From positions 1 through 57,652 of the forward strand of contig JAFRFB010000030.1 in assembly GCA_017434555.1 (NCBI GenBank): a stretch of DNA of 57,652 bases. The letters run 5' to 3'. The translations under genes were made by a program, and so were the position numbers. This stretch comes from Methanobrevibacter sp. (lineage in GTDB: Archaea > Methanobacteriota > Methanobacteria > Methanobacteriales > Methanobacteriaceae). Shown here piece after piece: positions 18,475 to 28,023 of the stretch (position 1 is its first letter; the number at the start of each line of letters is the position of its first letter). A model generated the notes under the pieces. That model did not search any database. It was not told the DNA's origin and saw only the letters and a list, made by a program, of their open reading frames with translations.

Positions 18475-18503
18475 AATGATTAATTTAAAATTAATCATTT
18501 TTT
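18475..18503 (+). terminator. Terminator hairpin after the P-type ATPase
   Basis: AATGATTAA (18475-18483) pairs with TTAATCATT (18491-18499) and runs directly into T residues. It is a good terminator candidate closing the ATPase transcript. Confidence 0.6.
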
Positions 18504-18616
18504 CTTATTTTTTATAATATTTTATGTTTTGTTTTACAATATATCATGATAAATCATTATATTTATAAGGTATCCTTTACAAATTTATTATTAATTTTAA
18601 TTATGAAGTGAATATT

Positions 18617-19519
18617 ATGTTAACCTCTGTTCAAAAAGAAATATTACAAACACTAATAAACTTATATCAATCTTCAAATGGAAAATCTATTAAAGGAGAA
18701 GACATCGCTGAGGTTATGAATCGAAATCCTGGAACTATTCGTAACCAAATGCAATCACTTAGAAGTCTAAGTCTTGTTAAAGGGGTTCCTGGTCCAAGAG
18801 GAGGATATAAACCAACAATCGAAGCATATCATTCTTTAAATATTTCTATTTCTGATAAGGAAATCAAGGTCCCGATTTATAAAAACAATGAAAGACTGGA
18901 AGATATTTCTGTTGCAAAAATTGAATTTACTTCCGTACCGCAGCCTGCTGAATGTGAAGCTGCCATTAAAGTACTTGGAAGCATTAAAGATTTGAATCTT
19001 GGAGACACTGTTAAAATCGGTCCGACACCTGTAAATAATCTAAGTATTATTGGAGAAATCGTTGGAAGAGATGATATGGATAATATATTGCTTATAGATA
19101 CAAACACCATCAGAAGTATTCCAAAATTAACTGTAGGTGATATTGCAAGCAAAGACGTTATTTCCTTAAAAATTGACTGTAATATAAAAGAAGCTGCTAA
19201 AATATTTTCACAAAATGCAATTGACGGTGCACCGGTAATGAAAGACGGAAAAGTTGTTGGTGTATTTACAGTTACTGATTTGGTACATGCCATTGCTGAA
19301 GATAAGGATGATGCTACTGTTGGAGAGTTGATGTCAACAAAGGTAATTATCATTAATGAAGATTTAAAGCTGGTTAAAGCAATTGAAATATTATTTAGAA
19401 AATCTATTTCAAGATTGATTATAGCGGACAATGATAATAATCTACTTGGAATTGTTACAAGAACAGATTTGATAGAATCAATAACTAATTTTAAGCAATT
19501 CCCTATTCATGTTAATTAG
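18617..19519 (+). CDS. Transcriptional regulator: winged HTH with CBS-domain pair
   Basis: A protein of 300 residues. The N-terminus (about 1-70) is a winged helix-turn-helix, with GEDIAEVMNRNPGTIRNQMQSLRSLSLVKG typed here only in outline as residues 25-55, followed by a glycine-rich wing (GPRGGYKP). The middle (about 80-180) is a predicted sensor or dimerisation domain. The C-terminal 120 residues form two CBS motifs, IDGAPVMKDGKVVGVFTVTD and SRLIIADNDNNLLGIVTRTD, which commonly bind adenine nucleotides. The family is common in methanogens and its targets are usually unknown. ATG 18617 is preferred over GTG 18608. The deoxyhypusine synthase gene follows nine bases later, so the two may be co-transcribed. 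It could regulate the adjacent metal ATPase, but nothing shows this. Confidence 0.85.
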   Translation: MLTSVQKEILQTLINLYQSSNGKSIKGEDIAEVMNRNPGTIRNQMQSLRSLSLVKGVPGPRGGYKPTIEAYHSLNISISDKEIKVPIYKNNERLEDISVAKIEFTSVPQPAECEAAIKVLGSIKDLNLGDTVKIGPTPVNNLSIIGEIVGRDDMDNILLIDTNTIRSIPKLTVGDIASKDVISLKIDCNIKEAAKIFSQNAIDGAPVMKDGKVVGVFTVTDLVHAIAEDKDDATVGELMSTKVIIINEDLKLVKAIEILFRKSISRLIIADNDNNLLGIVTRTDLIESITNFKQFPIHVN

Positions 19520-19528
19520 TGTGATTTA

Positions 19529-20446
19529 ATGGATAAAGTAAAGCAGTTGGATCTTAAAAAAGATATGAAAGTATCTGAATTAATAGAGCAGTTTGATCAG
19601 TCAGGCGTTTTAGGTTCAGGTAGAGTGGCCAGGGCTTCAAATATTTTACGTGACATGATTAAAGATGAAGAAATGTGCGTTTTCATGAGTTTGGGAGGTC
19701 CATTAATACCTGGAGGCCTTAGAAATATCGTAACTGATATGATAAGAAATAAACATGTAAATCTAATCGTTTCAAGCGGAGCCAATATCACTCATGACAT
19801 GCTTGAAGCATTCGGCGGAAATCATTATCGTGATGAGGGACGTGATGATGAAGATTTGAATGCTGATGGAATTGGAAGAATTGCCGATATAAATGTGGGA
19901 TCTGATGATTTTACAATATTTGAAAGTGAAATAATTAAAATTTTTGAAGATATTTCAGCACGCAGACCTAAAATATCAATACAGGAATTATTGTATGAGG
20001 TAGGGCTGCTTATTGATGATGAAAACTCATTTTTAGCAACTGCAGCACGCATGAAAACACCGGTCTTTGCACCGGGTTTAATTGACAGTATGTTCGGTTT
20101 GCAGTTGTGGATGTTTACACAGGATCATGACTTTACTGTTGATGCAGTAGCTGATATGCATTATTTGTCTGATTTGGTCTTTGACAGTGAAAGGATTGGT
20201 GGAATTCTTTTAGGTGGGGGCTTGACTAAGCATTATACATTAGCTTCAACATTGCTTCGTGGAGGCCTTGACTCAGCTATTCAAATAACAATGGACAGAC
20301 CTGAAGCAGGCAGTTTAAGCGGAGCGCCTCTGCAGGAAGCAAAATCCTGGTCCAAAGCAAAATGCGGTTCAACTCTTGAAACTGTAATTGGTGATGTTAC
20401 TGTTATATTTCCATTAATCTATGCATCGGTTTTAGATAGTATTTAG
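19529..20446 (+). CDS. dys: Deoxyhypusine synthase
   Basis: Transfers the aminobutyl group of spermidine to a lysine of translation factor aIF5A, the first step to hypusine. The 305-residue length is normal for archaea. Family features include FMSLGGPLIPGGLRNIV near residues 51-67, VSSGANITHDMLEAFGG near 76-92, GGGLTKH near 231, and the catalytic lysine segment EAKSWSKAKCGS near 275-286. It follows the HTH-CBS gene and ends at a bidirectional hairpin shared with the DUF5654 gene. Confidence 0.94.
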   Translation: MDKVKQLDLKKDMKVSELIEQFDQSGVLGSGRVARASNILRDMIKDEEMCVFMSLGGPLIPGGLRNIVTDMIRNKHVNLIVSSGANITHDMLEAFGGNHYRDEGRDDEDLNADGIGRIADINVGSDDFTIFESEIIKIFEDISARRPKISIQELLYEVGLLIDDENSFLATAARMKTPVFAPGLIDSMFGLQLWMFTQDHDFTVDAVADMHYLSDLVFDSERIGGILLGGGLTKHYTLASTLLRGGLDSAIQITMDRPEAGSLSGAPLQEAKSWSKAKCGSTLETVIGDVTVIFPLIYASVLDSI

Positions 20447-20505
20447 GTGTTTGGATTCAATTATCTATTTTTTAATGGTGTTTGGTTCAGTTTTTTAAAA
20501 AAATT

Positions 20506-20531
20506 AAAAAGGAAAAGTGTTTTTCCTTTTT
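20506..20531. terminator. Bidirectional terminator hairpin
   Basis: A perfect 11-bp inverted repeat, AAAAAGGAAAA/TTTTCCTTTTT, with a four-base loop lies between two convergent genes (dys on plus, DUF5654 on minus). It touches the DUF5654 stop codon. Its A/T flanks give a T-tract in either direction. Confidence 0.75.
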
Positions 20532-20775
20532 ATTCGTCTAATTCAATACCCATTCTTGCAGCAAATCTTGCTAAGAGTACAGTAACGATAACTGCAATAA
20601 TGGTAACGATAATTGCATAAGTAAATAAGCTGGATAATGCACTTCCGGTACCGACAAATTCTTCAATTAATTTTTGAATTGCATCATTCCATGCTAAACC
20701 TGCAACGAATGCAAAAGCAGTAGTAATTAAACCTAAGATGGTTTCCATAATTAATTTTCCTACTTGAGATGCCAT
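20530..20775 (-). CDS. DUF5654 small membrane protein
   Basis: An 81-residue protein with two hydrophobic helices (about residues 10-30 and 47-70), separated by a short loop with NDAIQKLIEEFVGTGSAL. This arrangement matches the archaeal DUF5654 family, whose function is unknown. A strong GGAGG site (CCTCC near 20786-20790 on the plus strand) precedes the ATG, suggesting high expression. Single-gene unit, convergent with dys. Confidence 0.82.
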   Translation of the reverse strand: MASQVGKLIMETILGLITTAFAFVAGLAWNDAIQKLIEEFVGTGSALSSLFTYAIIVTIIAVIVTVLLARFAARMGIELDE

Positions 20776-20870
20776 TATGTTTTCCTCCTTTAATTTTTTT
20801 GTTCTTTAGCTAAGTAGAACATATTATTTTATATATTTAATTATTAAAATAGTTTTAGTTAATTTTAACA

Positions 20871-21509
20871 TTATTTTAGTAAATTTTCACAGGCCTGTTT
20901 TGGATCTTGTGCTTCATATATGCTTCTTCCGACGATGATTGCATTGGATATTTCCAAGGTTTTTTTAGCGTCTCCGCCCTGTTTTCCAACACCCGGTGAT
21001 ATTATGTATGCATCATCTCCGACAATATTTCTAATGTCTTGTAATCTGTTAAGGCGTGTTGCTGGTGCTACATAGTTTTTAATTCCCATTTCAACACCCA
21101 TATTTGCAATTTCATCAGCTGCAGGCTGCAGAAATTTTTTAGCTCCTGGATGTGACATTTCTGTGAGCAAAAAGAGTTCTTTTTCATATTTGTTTGCAAC
21201 ATCAAGGCATGCTCCTACACTGTCAGGACCTACAAATCCATGACAGATTATTGCATCTGCTCCTGCTTTGAATGTTTCTTCACAGATTTTTTCATTGGTT
21301 GCATCAATGTCTGCAACTTTAAAATCACATATTACCTTAAATCCGAATTTATCTTTAAGCTTTTGAATTATTTTAAGACCTTCAGCAAGTGCAAGAGGAT
21401 AACCTATTTTTATAGTGTCTATATTGTCATTAATTTTTTCACATATCCTCATTGCCTCACTTTCACTACCTACGTCCAATGCTAAAATTAAATTGTTTTT
21501 TATATTCAT
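20871..21509 (-). CDS. pyrF: Orotidine 5'-phosphate decarboxylase (PyrF)
   Basis: Converts OMP to UMP, the last step of pyrimidine nucleotide synthesis. The 212-residue TIM barrel begins MNIKNNLILALDVGSE, contains the catalytic DFKVADID near residues 62-69 (Asp-x-Lys-x-x-Asp type), and ends with the phosphate-binding ISPGVGKQGGD and IIVGRSIYEA. The internal Met at 21509 is chosen as the start because the 20 residues upstream in the same frame do not belong to the family. The gene is divergent from cbiM. Confidence 0.94.
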   Translation of the reverse strand: MNIKNNLILALDVGSESEAMRICEKINDNIDTIKIGYPLALAEGLKIIQKLKDKFGFKVICDFKVADIDATNEKICEETFKAGADAIICHGFVGPDSVGACLDVANKYEKELFLLTEMSHPGAKKFLQPAADEIANMGVEMGIKNYVAPATRLNRLQDIRNIVGDDAYIISPGVGKQGGDAKKTLEISNAIIVGRSIYEAQDPKQACENLLK

Positions 21510-21648
21510 GTAAATTATATTTGTAAATGTTACAATAAGTATTTTTTTAAAATAGGCTTGTATAATCAATGAATTTTTTCAAGTTAAGTTGAATATATAT
21601 TAATTAAATATTATATATTTAAATACTAGAATGTACAAAAAGTTACAT

Positions 21649-21696
21649 ATCAAATTGAATTTAAATTCTATAAATTTAAGTTTGCCTAAATTTGAT
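21649..21696 (+). promoter_or_regulatory. Structured leader upstream of cbiM
   Basis: The 5' region of cbiM can form a long two-part hairpin: ATCAAATT (21649-21656) with AATTTGAT (21689-21696), enclosing GAATTTAAATT paired with AATTTAAGTTT around a small loop. A TATA-like stretch at about 21608-21620 would place transcription start near 21640, so the hairpin would open the mRNA leader. A second possibility is chance pairing in AT-rich DNA. No known archaeal riboswitch class is recognisable. Confidence 0.4.
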
Positions 21697-21729
21697 AATT
21701 AATAAAATATTTTAAGAGAGGAATTTATC

Positions 21730-22395
21730 ATGCATGTTATGGAAGGATATTTACCATTTATGTGGTGTATAATATGGTTTGTGATATCATTTATTATAGT
21801 CGCATTTGGTGTATATCAAATTAAAAAAATAGTGGATGAAACTCCCGAATCTAAAGCATTACTTGCTGTTAGTGGGGCATTTATGTTCGTCTTATCATCT
21901 TTAAAATTACCTTCTGTTACTGGAAGTTGTTCACACCCTTGTGGTAACGGATTAGGTGCAGCATTATTTGGTCCTGCAGTTACTGCAGTTTTAGCAACCA
22001 TTGTTCTTCTTTTCCAAGCAATCTTACTTGCTCACGGTGGATTAACAACTTTAGGTGCAAACATTTTCTCAATGGGTATCGTCGGACCATTTATTGCATG
22101 GATTGTATACAAAGGTTTAACCAAAGCTAATGTTTCTTCAACAATTGCAATTTTCTTTGCAGCATTTTTAGGAGATTTATTAACTTATGTAGCTACTTCA
22201 TTCCAATTAGCTTTAGCATTCCCTGCTCCAAGCTTTGCTACTGCATTAACTAATTTCTTAACTATCTTTGCTGTAACTCAAATTCCATTAGCTATTGGTG
22301 AAGGTATTTTAACTGTAATTATTTGGGACAGATTAAAAGAATACAAACCTAAATTATTAGACAAACTCGGTGCATTAGCTCCTAATGAGGCATAG
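21730..22395 (+). CDS. cbiM: Cobalt ECF transporter substrate-specific subunit CbiM
   Basis: CbiM is the metal-binding membrane component of the CbiMNQO cobalt importer. The protein starts MHVMEGYLP; the free N-terminal Met-His is essential for Co2+ coordination in this family, so the start at 21730 is secure. At 221 residues it has about six or seven membrane helices, with [17 protein letters not shown] and [18 protein letters not shown] as further signatures. It heads a four-gene operon with cbiN, cbiQ and cbiO. Cobalt is needed for the corrinoid of the methanogenic methyltransferase Mtr. Confidence 0.96.
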   Translation: MHVMEGYLPFMWCIIWFVISFIIVAFGVYQIKKIVDETPESKALLAVSGAFMFVLSSLKLPSVTGSCSHPCGNGLGAALFGPAVTAVLATIVLLFQAILLAHGGLTTLGANIFSMGIVGPFIAWIVYKGLTKANVSSTIAIFFAAFLGDLLTYVATSFQLALAFPAPSFATALTNFLTIFAVTQIPLAIGEGILTVIIWDRLKEYKPKLLDKLGALAPNEA

Positions 22396-22403
22396 GTGAT
22401 ATT

Positions 22404-22691
22404 ATGAATAGAAATACTTTAATACTTTTAGCGGTTATCTGTGCAATCATCTTTATTGCACCATTAGTTATGTATCAAGGTCATGGAGAAGATGATGGAT
22501 ACTTTGGTGGATCTGATGATGCAGCAAGTGAAGCTATCGAAAGTACTAATTTCAAACCTTGGTTTTCATCAATTTGGGAACCACCTAGTGGTGAAATAGA
22601 AAGTTTATTATTTGCTCTTCAAGCAGCTATTGGAGCAATCATTATTGGTTACTTCTTTGGATACTGGAGAGGTCAAAGGAAAGTAGAATAA
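22404..22691 (+). CDS. cbiN: Cobalt transport protein CbiN
   Basis: A 95-residue auxiliary subunit with two membrane helices (about residues 5-23 and 68-86), separated by an extracytoplasmic acidic loop containing GHGEDDGYFGGSDDAA. CbiN interacts with CbiM to allow metal loading. GGTGAT precedes the ATG, and the gene lies eight bases after cbiM. The size and layout fit the family. Confidence 0.93.
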   Translation: MNRNTLILLAVICAIIFIAPLVMYQGHGEDDGYFGGSDDAASEAIESTNFKPWFSSIWEPPSGEIESLLFALQAAIGAIIIGYFFGYWRGQRKVE

Positions 22692-22727
22692 CTGCTTTCT
22701 TATTTTTTTCTTTTTTTAGGGGTTATC

Positions 22728-23420
22728 ATGAAATTTGATATGGATTACATTGCTCACAATAACGCTTTAACAGAATCAAATCCTTATGTTAAACTGTTTT
22801 TAACAATTATTTTGTTGGCTCTCACGTTAATACTTGACAATCTATATTTTGATGTTATTATTTTTGTTGTAATGTCAGTTGTCATATTGGGTGTAGCTAA
22901 AATAAATTATAGATCTTATTTGAAGTTTTTATCTATTCCAATGGCTTTTCTTGTAATAACATGTATATTTTTAGTCTTTTTCTTTGGAAAAGGTGAGGTT
23001 ATTTATGAAACAGGAATATTTGGAATCGTTGTTAGATCAGACTCCCTTCATTATGCAATTTATACATTTATGCGTGTAATCGGATGTTTGCCTTGTTTAG
23101 GGTTTTTGGCACTTACAACACCTATTGCAAATATTTTACATTGTTTAGAATCATTAAAAGTCCCTAAAATTCTCATTGAGATAGCACTTTTGATGTATAA
23201 TACAATATTCATCTTCTTAAATGAAATTGACACGATGAAAAAGGCACAGGAAACTAGATTAGGATATCATTCTTATATGTCCTCATTTAAATCATTAGGT
23301 GCCCTTGCAAGTACAATATTTTTAAGGTCACTTGATAAAAGTGAAACGCTACAGAATTCATTAGATTCAAGAGGATATAGTGGTGAACTTCCTGTATATG
23401 TACCAAAAAAGGAGAGTTAA
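22728..23420 (+). CDS. cbiQ: Cobalt ECF transporter T component CbiQ
   Basis: The 230-residue transmembrane coupling subunit links CbiM to the ATPase. It shows about five hydrophobic helices and the family's coupling motif region near residues 166-205, with ETRLGYHSY and SLDKSETLQNSLDSRGY, which contact the ABC subunit. Third gene of cbiMNQO. Its stop overlaps no neighbour, and cbiO starts at 23422, one base later. Confidence 0.93.
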   Translation: MKFDMDYIAHNNALTESNPYVKLFLTIILLALTLILDNLYFDVIIFVVMSVVILGVAKINYRSYLKFLSIPMAFLVITCIFLVFFFGKGEVIYETGIFGIVVRSDSLHYAIYTFMRVIGCLPCLGFLALTTPIANILHCLESLKVPKILIEIALLMYNTIFIFLNEIDTMKKAQETRLGYHSYMSSFKSLGALASTIFLRSLDKSETLQNSLDSRGYSGELPVYVPKKES

Positions 23421-23421
23421 A

Positions 23422-24255
23422 ATGTTAGAAGTTAAAAATTTAAAATACTCATACAATAAAGATTATCAGGCACTTAAAGGAGTCAGTTTAAAAGTTGAAA
23501 AAGGGGAAATGGTTTCTCTTTTAGGAAAAAATGGTGCTGGAAAATCCACATTATTTTTACATTTGAATGGAATTTATGAACCTGATGAAGGAAAAGTTTT
23601 CATTGACGGTGAAGAATTAAAATACGATAAGAAATCATTACTTAAATTTAGACAAAAAGTAGGTATCGTTTTTCAAAATCCTGATGACCAAATTTTTGCA
23701 CCTACAGTTGAAGAGGATGTTGCATTCGGTCCTTTGAATTTAGGATTGTCTATGGAAGAAGTTCAAAATAGAGTTGAAGAAGCTTTAGCCCGTGTTGGAA
23801 TGAGCGGGTTTGAGAAAAAAGCACCTCATCATTTAAGTGGTGGTCAAAAGAAAAGGGTTGCTATTGCAGGGATTCTTGCCATGAAACCTGAGATTATGGT
23901 TTTAGATGAACCTACCGCAGGTTTGGATCCTCAGGGAGTAACAGATTTATCCAAATTATTGAATGAATTAAATAATGAAGGTATTACTATCCTTATTTCT
24001 ACTCACGAAGTCGATTTAGTTCCTAACTATGCTAATAGGGTATTTGTTCTTGTTGACGGTTTATTAATCGGTGAAGGAACTCCTAAAGAGATTTTTGCGC
24101 AACCGGAAATTCTTGAAAAGGCAAACTTGAAAGTTCCTATCGTGACTGAACTGTTCCAAAAGCTTGAAAAAGATGGGTTTGATATGGAAAATGATTATCC
24201 TTTGACTATTGATGAGGCTAGGGATAAGTTTCTTGAATTGTTAAACAAAAACTAA
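23422..24255 (+). CDS. cbiO: Cobalt ECF transporter ATPase CbiO
   Basis: The 277-residue ABC ATPase that drives cobalt uptake. Walker A LLGKNGAGKSTL is near residues 32-43, the Q-loop FQNPDDQIF near 81-89, the signature LSGGQKKRVAIAG near 135-147, Walker B MVLDEPTAGLDP near 155-166, and the switch His in STHEVD near 193. An upstream TTG-type extension within cbiQ exists, but GGAGA just before ATG 23422 fixes the start. Only one ATPase gene is present, so a homodimer is expected. Confidence 0.95.
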   Translation: MLEVKNLKYSYNKDYQALKGVSLKVEKGEMVSLLGKNGAGKSTLFLHLNGIYEPDEGKVFIDGEELKYDKKSLLKFRQKVGIVFQNPDDQIFAPTVEEDVAFGPLNLGLSMEEVQNRVEEALARVGMSGFEKKAPHHLSGGQKKRVAIAGILAMKPEIMVLDEPTAGLDPQGVTDLSKLLNELNNEGITILISTHEVDLVPNYANRVFVLVDGLLIGEGTPKEIFAQPEILEKANLKVPIVTELFQKLEKDGFDMENDYPLTIDEARDKFLELLNKN

Positions 24256-24296
24256 TTTTTTTTTATTTCGTTAATTTTATAATAAAATAGATTTTT

Positions 24297-24849
<553 letters not shown>

Positions 24850-24860
24850 AAAGGTGTAAA

Positions 24861-25565
24861 ATGGAAAATGAAATAGCTATGGAAGATAAAAATTCAACTT
24901 TTGTGGTTCTTCCTGCATATAATGAAGCAACAAGAATCAGACCAGTTCTTGAAGATATAGCTCGTAAAGGTTACAATATGGTCCTTGTTAATGATGGTTC
25001 TTCCGACAATACTTTGGAAGTCATTAAACAAGTAAAGAAAGAATTTCCAGATAAAATCCATATTTTTTCTCTACTGATTAATCGTGGTGTTGGAATAGCT
25101 ACTCAAACAGGTTTTGAGGCTGTTTTAAAATTCAATCCGAAATATATTGTCAGTATGGATTCTGACGGACAGCATTCTGCTGATGATTTGGATGAAGTAA
25201 TAAAACCATTAGTAACAGGTGAAGCGCAAGCTGTAATTGGTGTAAGGCCTTTTAAAGACATGCCAAAATCCAGAAGCTTTGCAAATTCCATCATGAACAT
25301 TTTAACAAGGATATTCTATAGGGTAAATGTAAGTGATTCTCAAACGGGTTTTAGAGCAATAACTGTTGAGGCATTAGATAAAATATCAATCAATGCTACA
25401 GGTTATCTCATATCTTCTGAATTTATACGTGAAATTAATGATAATAATATTCCATTTGCAGAAGTCCCAATTCAAACAATTTACACTCCTGAAACTCAAG
25501 CTAAAGGAACAAATGTGAAGGTTGCATTTAAAATATTGTTACAAATGATTAAACATCAGTTTTAA
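24861..25565 (+). CDS. Family 2 glycosyltransferase (dolichyl-phosphate mannose synthase-like)
   Basis: A 234-residue GT-A enzyme. VVLPAYNEATRI near residues 13-24, VLVNDGSSDNT near 40-50 and SMDSDGQHSADDL near 95-107 (the DxD metal/nucleotide site) are typical of the DPM/GT2 group. SQTGFRAI near 153 is also conserved. No membrane anchor is present, but DUF2304 downstream is a frequent membrane partner of such transferases. It probably moves a sugar from a nucleotide donor to a polyprenyl phosphate. GGTG precedes the ATG; the gene starts 11 bases after ribC. Confidence 0.88.
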   Translation: MENEIAMEDKNSTFVVLPAYNEATRIRPVLEDIARKGYNMVLVNDGSSDNTLEVIKQVKKEFPDKIHIFSLLINRGVGIATQTGFEAVLKFNPKYIVSMDSDGQHSADDLDEVIKPLVTGEAQAVIGVRPFKDMPKSRSFANSIMNILTRIFYRVNVSDSQTGFRAITVEALDKISINATGYLISSEFIREINDNNIPFAEVPIQTIYTPETQAKGTNVKVAFKILLQMIKHQF

Positions 25566-25574
25566 GGTGAAAAA

Positions 25575-25922
25575 ATGTATTTATATGCTTTAATATTTCC
25601 AATAATTTCTATAATTGCCATTATCTGGTTTATTACCAGATACTTTAAAGGAAAAAATTCACTTATAACCGTAGTTTTATGGTCTATATTTTGGATTATA
25701 GTTAGTCTATTCGCAATTTTTCCAAATGTCAGTAGTGCATTTGCACGATTATTTGGTATAACTCGTGGTTTGGACTTTGTAATTATTTTAGTATTTGTAG
25801 TATTGTTTTACACAGTTTTAAAATTATATTTCATTGTAGATAAAATGCAAAATGAAATCAATACTCTTGTAAAGGAACTTGCATTGAAAAATGAAATTAG
25901 TTTAGATGATGAGGAAGAATAA
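25575..25922 (+). CDS. DUF2304 membrane protein
   Basis: A 115-residue protein with three hydrophobic helices (about 2-20, 31-50 and 65-88) and an acidic C-terminal tail with coiled-coil character (KMQNEINTLVKELALKNE). The arrangement matches DUF2304, commonly encoded beside GT2 glycosyltransferases. It may anchor the upstream transferase in the membrane. AAGGTGA precedes the ATG, and the downstream gene starts six bases after the stop. Confidence 0.83.
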   Translation: MYLYALIFPIISIIAIIWFITRYFKGKNSLITVVLWSIFWIIVSLFAIFPNVSSAFARLFGITRGLDFVIILVFVVLFYTVLKLYFIVDKMQNEINTLVKELALKNEISLDDEEE

Positions 25923-25927
25923 TATTT

Positions 25928-26587
25928 ATGATTTATTTTAGAGGATGCACTGCACGTGAAAAAGAAACATCAATCGCTGATGCTACTGAAGAATTATTAA
26001 AGTTGGCTGGTGTTGAATATAGGATTTTAGATGATGAAAAATGCTGCGGATCAGTATTGCTTAGAACAGGTTTTATTGAAGAAGCGCAGGAACAGATTCA
26101 AAAAAATACTGAAATATTATCTGGAGAACTGATATTGACATCATGTGCAGGATGTTATAAAACCCTAAAGCAGGATTATAATGATTTGGATGTCATTCAT
26201 ATTTCTCAATTTTTAAGTCAATTGATTGATGAAAATAAATTAAACTTCCATAAAAAGGATTTGAATGTTACATATCATGATTCCTGTCATTTGGGAAGGC
26301 ACTGCAATATATTTGATGAGCCGAGAAATGTTATTTCAAAACTGGCTAATCTGATAGAAATGGAAAATAACCATGAAAACAGCTTATGCTGCGGTGCCGG
26401 AGGCGGAGTAAAATCTGCCTATCCGGAAATTGCATCTCAAATGGCGGATTCAAGAATTTCTCAGGCAATTGATACTGATGCTGATTTATTGGTCACACCA
26501 TGTCCATTTTGTAAGCTTAATTTAAAAGATCGTGGATTGGACGTTTTGGATTTAACTGAATTTTTAGTAAAATACGGTGGTGAGTAG
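25928..26587 (+). CDS. CCG-domain (HdrB/LutA-like) iron-sulfur protein
   Basis: A 219-residue protein with two cysteine-rich CCG modules. The first has KCCGSVLLRTG near residue 39 and SCAGCYKT near 75; the second SCHLGRHC near 118, LCCGAGGG near 154 and TPCPFCKLN near 190. Such CX(n)CCGX(n)CXXC domains bind unusual [4Fe-4S] clusters, as in heterodisulfide reductase HdrB, and occur in LutA and GlpC-type redox proteins. It abuts the LUD-domain gene, the next one, with no spacing, so the two probably form a redox enzyme. The electron donor and substrate are unknown. Confidence 0.87.
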   Translation: MIYFRGCTAREKETSIADATEELLKLAGVEYRILDDEKCCGSVLLRTGFIEEAQEQIQKNTEILSGELILTSCAGCYKTLKQDYNDLDVIHISQFLSQLIDENKLNFHKKDLNVTYHDSCHLGRHCNIFDEPRNVISKLANLIEMENNHENSLCCGAGGGVKSAYPEIASQMADSRISQAIDTDADLLVTPCPFCKLNLKDRGLDVLDLTEFLVKYGGE

Positions 26588-27790
26588 ATGAAAAGCAGTG
26601 AACTTGAAACGATGAGAAAATCATTCAATACTGTCAAGTCAAGATCATCTGAAATTAAGGACTCACCTCAAGTTAAACGACTGGAAAAACGTGTCCGTGA
26701 AATTAAAAAATATTCCATTGAAAATTCTTCTAAGTTATATGAAGAGGCCATTGAATCATTCAAAAGAAATGGAATCGATGTCGAGTTTGCCGAAAGCAAA
26801 GATGATGCCATTGACATCATTTTGGATTTGATTAAAGACATAGACAATAAAGTCATCGCCAAGGCAAAGTCAAATACTTTGGGTGAAATTGATTTAAAAA
26901 GCAATTTGGCCGATAAAAATTGGGATGTTGTTGAAACAGACCTTGGTGATAGGATTTTACAACTTAAAAAAACTGACAATAAACCGGTTCATCCGACTGG
27001 ACCTGCTTCTCATTTAAATATTTCCGAAATTACTGATATTGTTAATGATTCACTTGAGGGCAATGTCAATCCTGTTGCCCGTGAAATCATGGAACTTGTA
27101 AGAAAAGATGTGCTAAATCGTCTAGAAAATGCAAGTGTAGGTATATCCGGTGCTAATGCTATAGCTGCCGAAGAAGGCTCATGCATAATGGTTCACAATG
27201 AAGGTAATATTTCAATAGTTTCACTGAAAGACTTGCATATAATTGTAGCTGGAATTGATAAAATTGTACCTTCTTTGGAAGATGCCGTTTCTGTTTCAAA
27301 ACTGGAAACTGTCTATGCTACCGGAAACTATGTGACATCATATATGAATGTAATATCCGGTCCGTCCAAGACTGCGGATATTGAAAAGAAATTGCTTAAA
27401 AACATGTATGGTGCCGAAAGGGTTGTTGTAATACTTTTAGACAATGGACGAAGCTCTGCAAGTGAGGAATGCCTGTGGTGTATAGGTTGTGGAAACTGTG
27501 TCGTTCACTGTCCGGTTTATAATGCAGTCGGAAATGAGTTCGGATTCAACAATTATCTGGGCGGAAGAGGTGTTGCAATGTCAAAATTCATTGAAGATGA
27601 TGAGACATGTTATAATTCAGGTCTTTACATGTGTACACTATGTGGATTGTGCACTCTAAACTGTCCTGTATCTATTCCGACAAATGAAATAATAGAAAAT
27701 ATGAGAAAATTATCCTCTGAAGTTGGCTTTTATCCTAGAGTTCATGGAAAAATCAAGGATAATGTCACTAAAAAGGATTCTCCATATTAA
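26588..27790 (+). CDS. LUD-domain iron-sulfur protein (LutB-like)
   Basis: A 400-residue protein. The first 270 residues form a LUD domain, with ANAIAAEEGSCIMVHNEGN near residues 189-207 and HIIVAGIDKIVPSLEDA near 218-234. The C-terminal quarter has two ferredoxin motifs, CLWCIGCGNCVVHCP near 295-309 and CTLCGLCTLNCP near 350-361. It resembles LutB of the LutABC lactate-oxidation complex, but LutC is absent. The partner is the CCG protein directly upstream. In a hydrogenotrophic methanogen lactate oxidation would be unexpected, so a different substrate is likely. The gene ends before a 233-base promoter-containing gap. Confidence 0.87.
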   Translation: MKSSELETMRKSFNTVKSRSSEIKDSPQVKRLEKRVREIKKYSIENSSKLYEEAIESFKRNGIDVEFAESKDDAIDIILDLIKDIDNKVIAKAKSNTLGEIDLKSNLADKNWDVVETDLGDRILQLKKTDNKPVHPTGPASHLNISEITDIVNDSLEGNVNPVAREIMELVRKDVLNRLENASVGISGANAIAAEEGSCIMVHNEGNISIVSLKDLHIIVAGIDKIVPSLEDAVSVSKLETVYATGNYVTSYMNVISGPSKTADIEKKLLKNMYGAERVVVILLDNGRSSASEECLWCIGCGNCVVHCPVYNAVGNEFGFNNYLGGRGVAMSKFIEDDETCYNSGLYMCTLCGLCTLNCPVSIPTNEIIENMRKLSSEVGFYPRVHGKIKDNVTKKDSPY

Positions 27791-28023
27791 AAATCTTATT
27801 TTTTTTACAGTGTTCCATATGTTTTAATCAAGAAATGATTTAGAATAAAAACAACATTTAACCATGCTTGCCTGAAATGGTTTTTCATAATTATCTTTTT
27901 TTGAATATACTATTGAAAAATATTGATTTCTTTTCTCTTATAAAGCATATACTTATAAAGAAGGAATTCCAAATATAAATATATTATATTTTAATATTTT
28001 ATTATTATAAACGGAGGAAATAC

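Noticed and set aside
18877-19431. 184-residue minus-strand ORF inside the HTH-CBS regulator
   Set aside because: It is antisense to a well-supported gene, has no ribosome-binding site and no recognisable domain.
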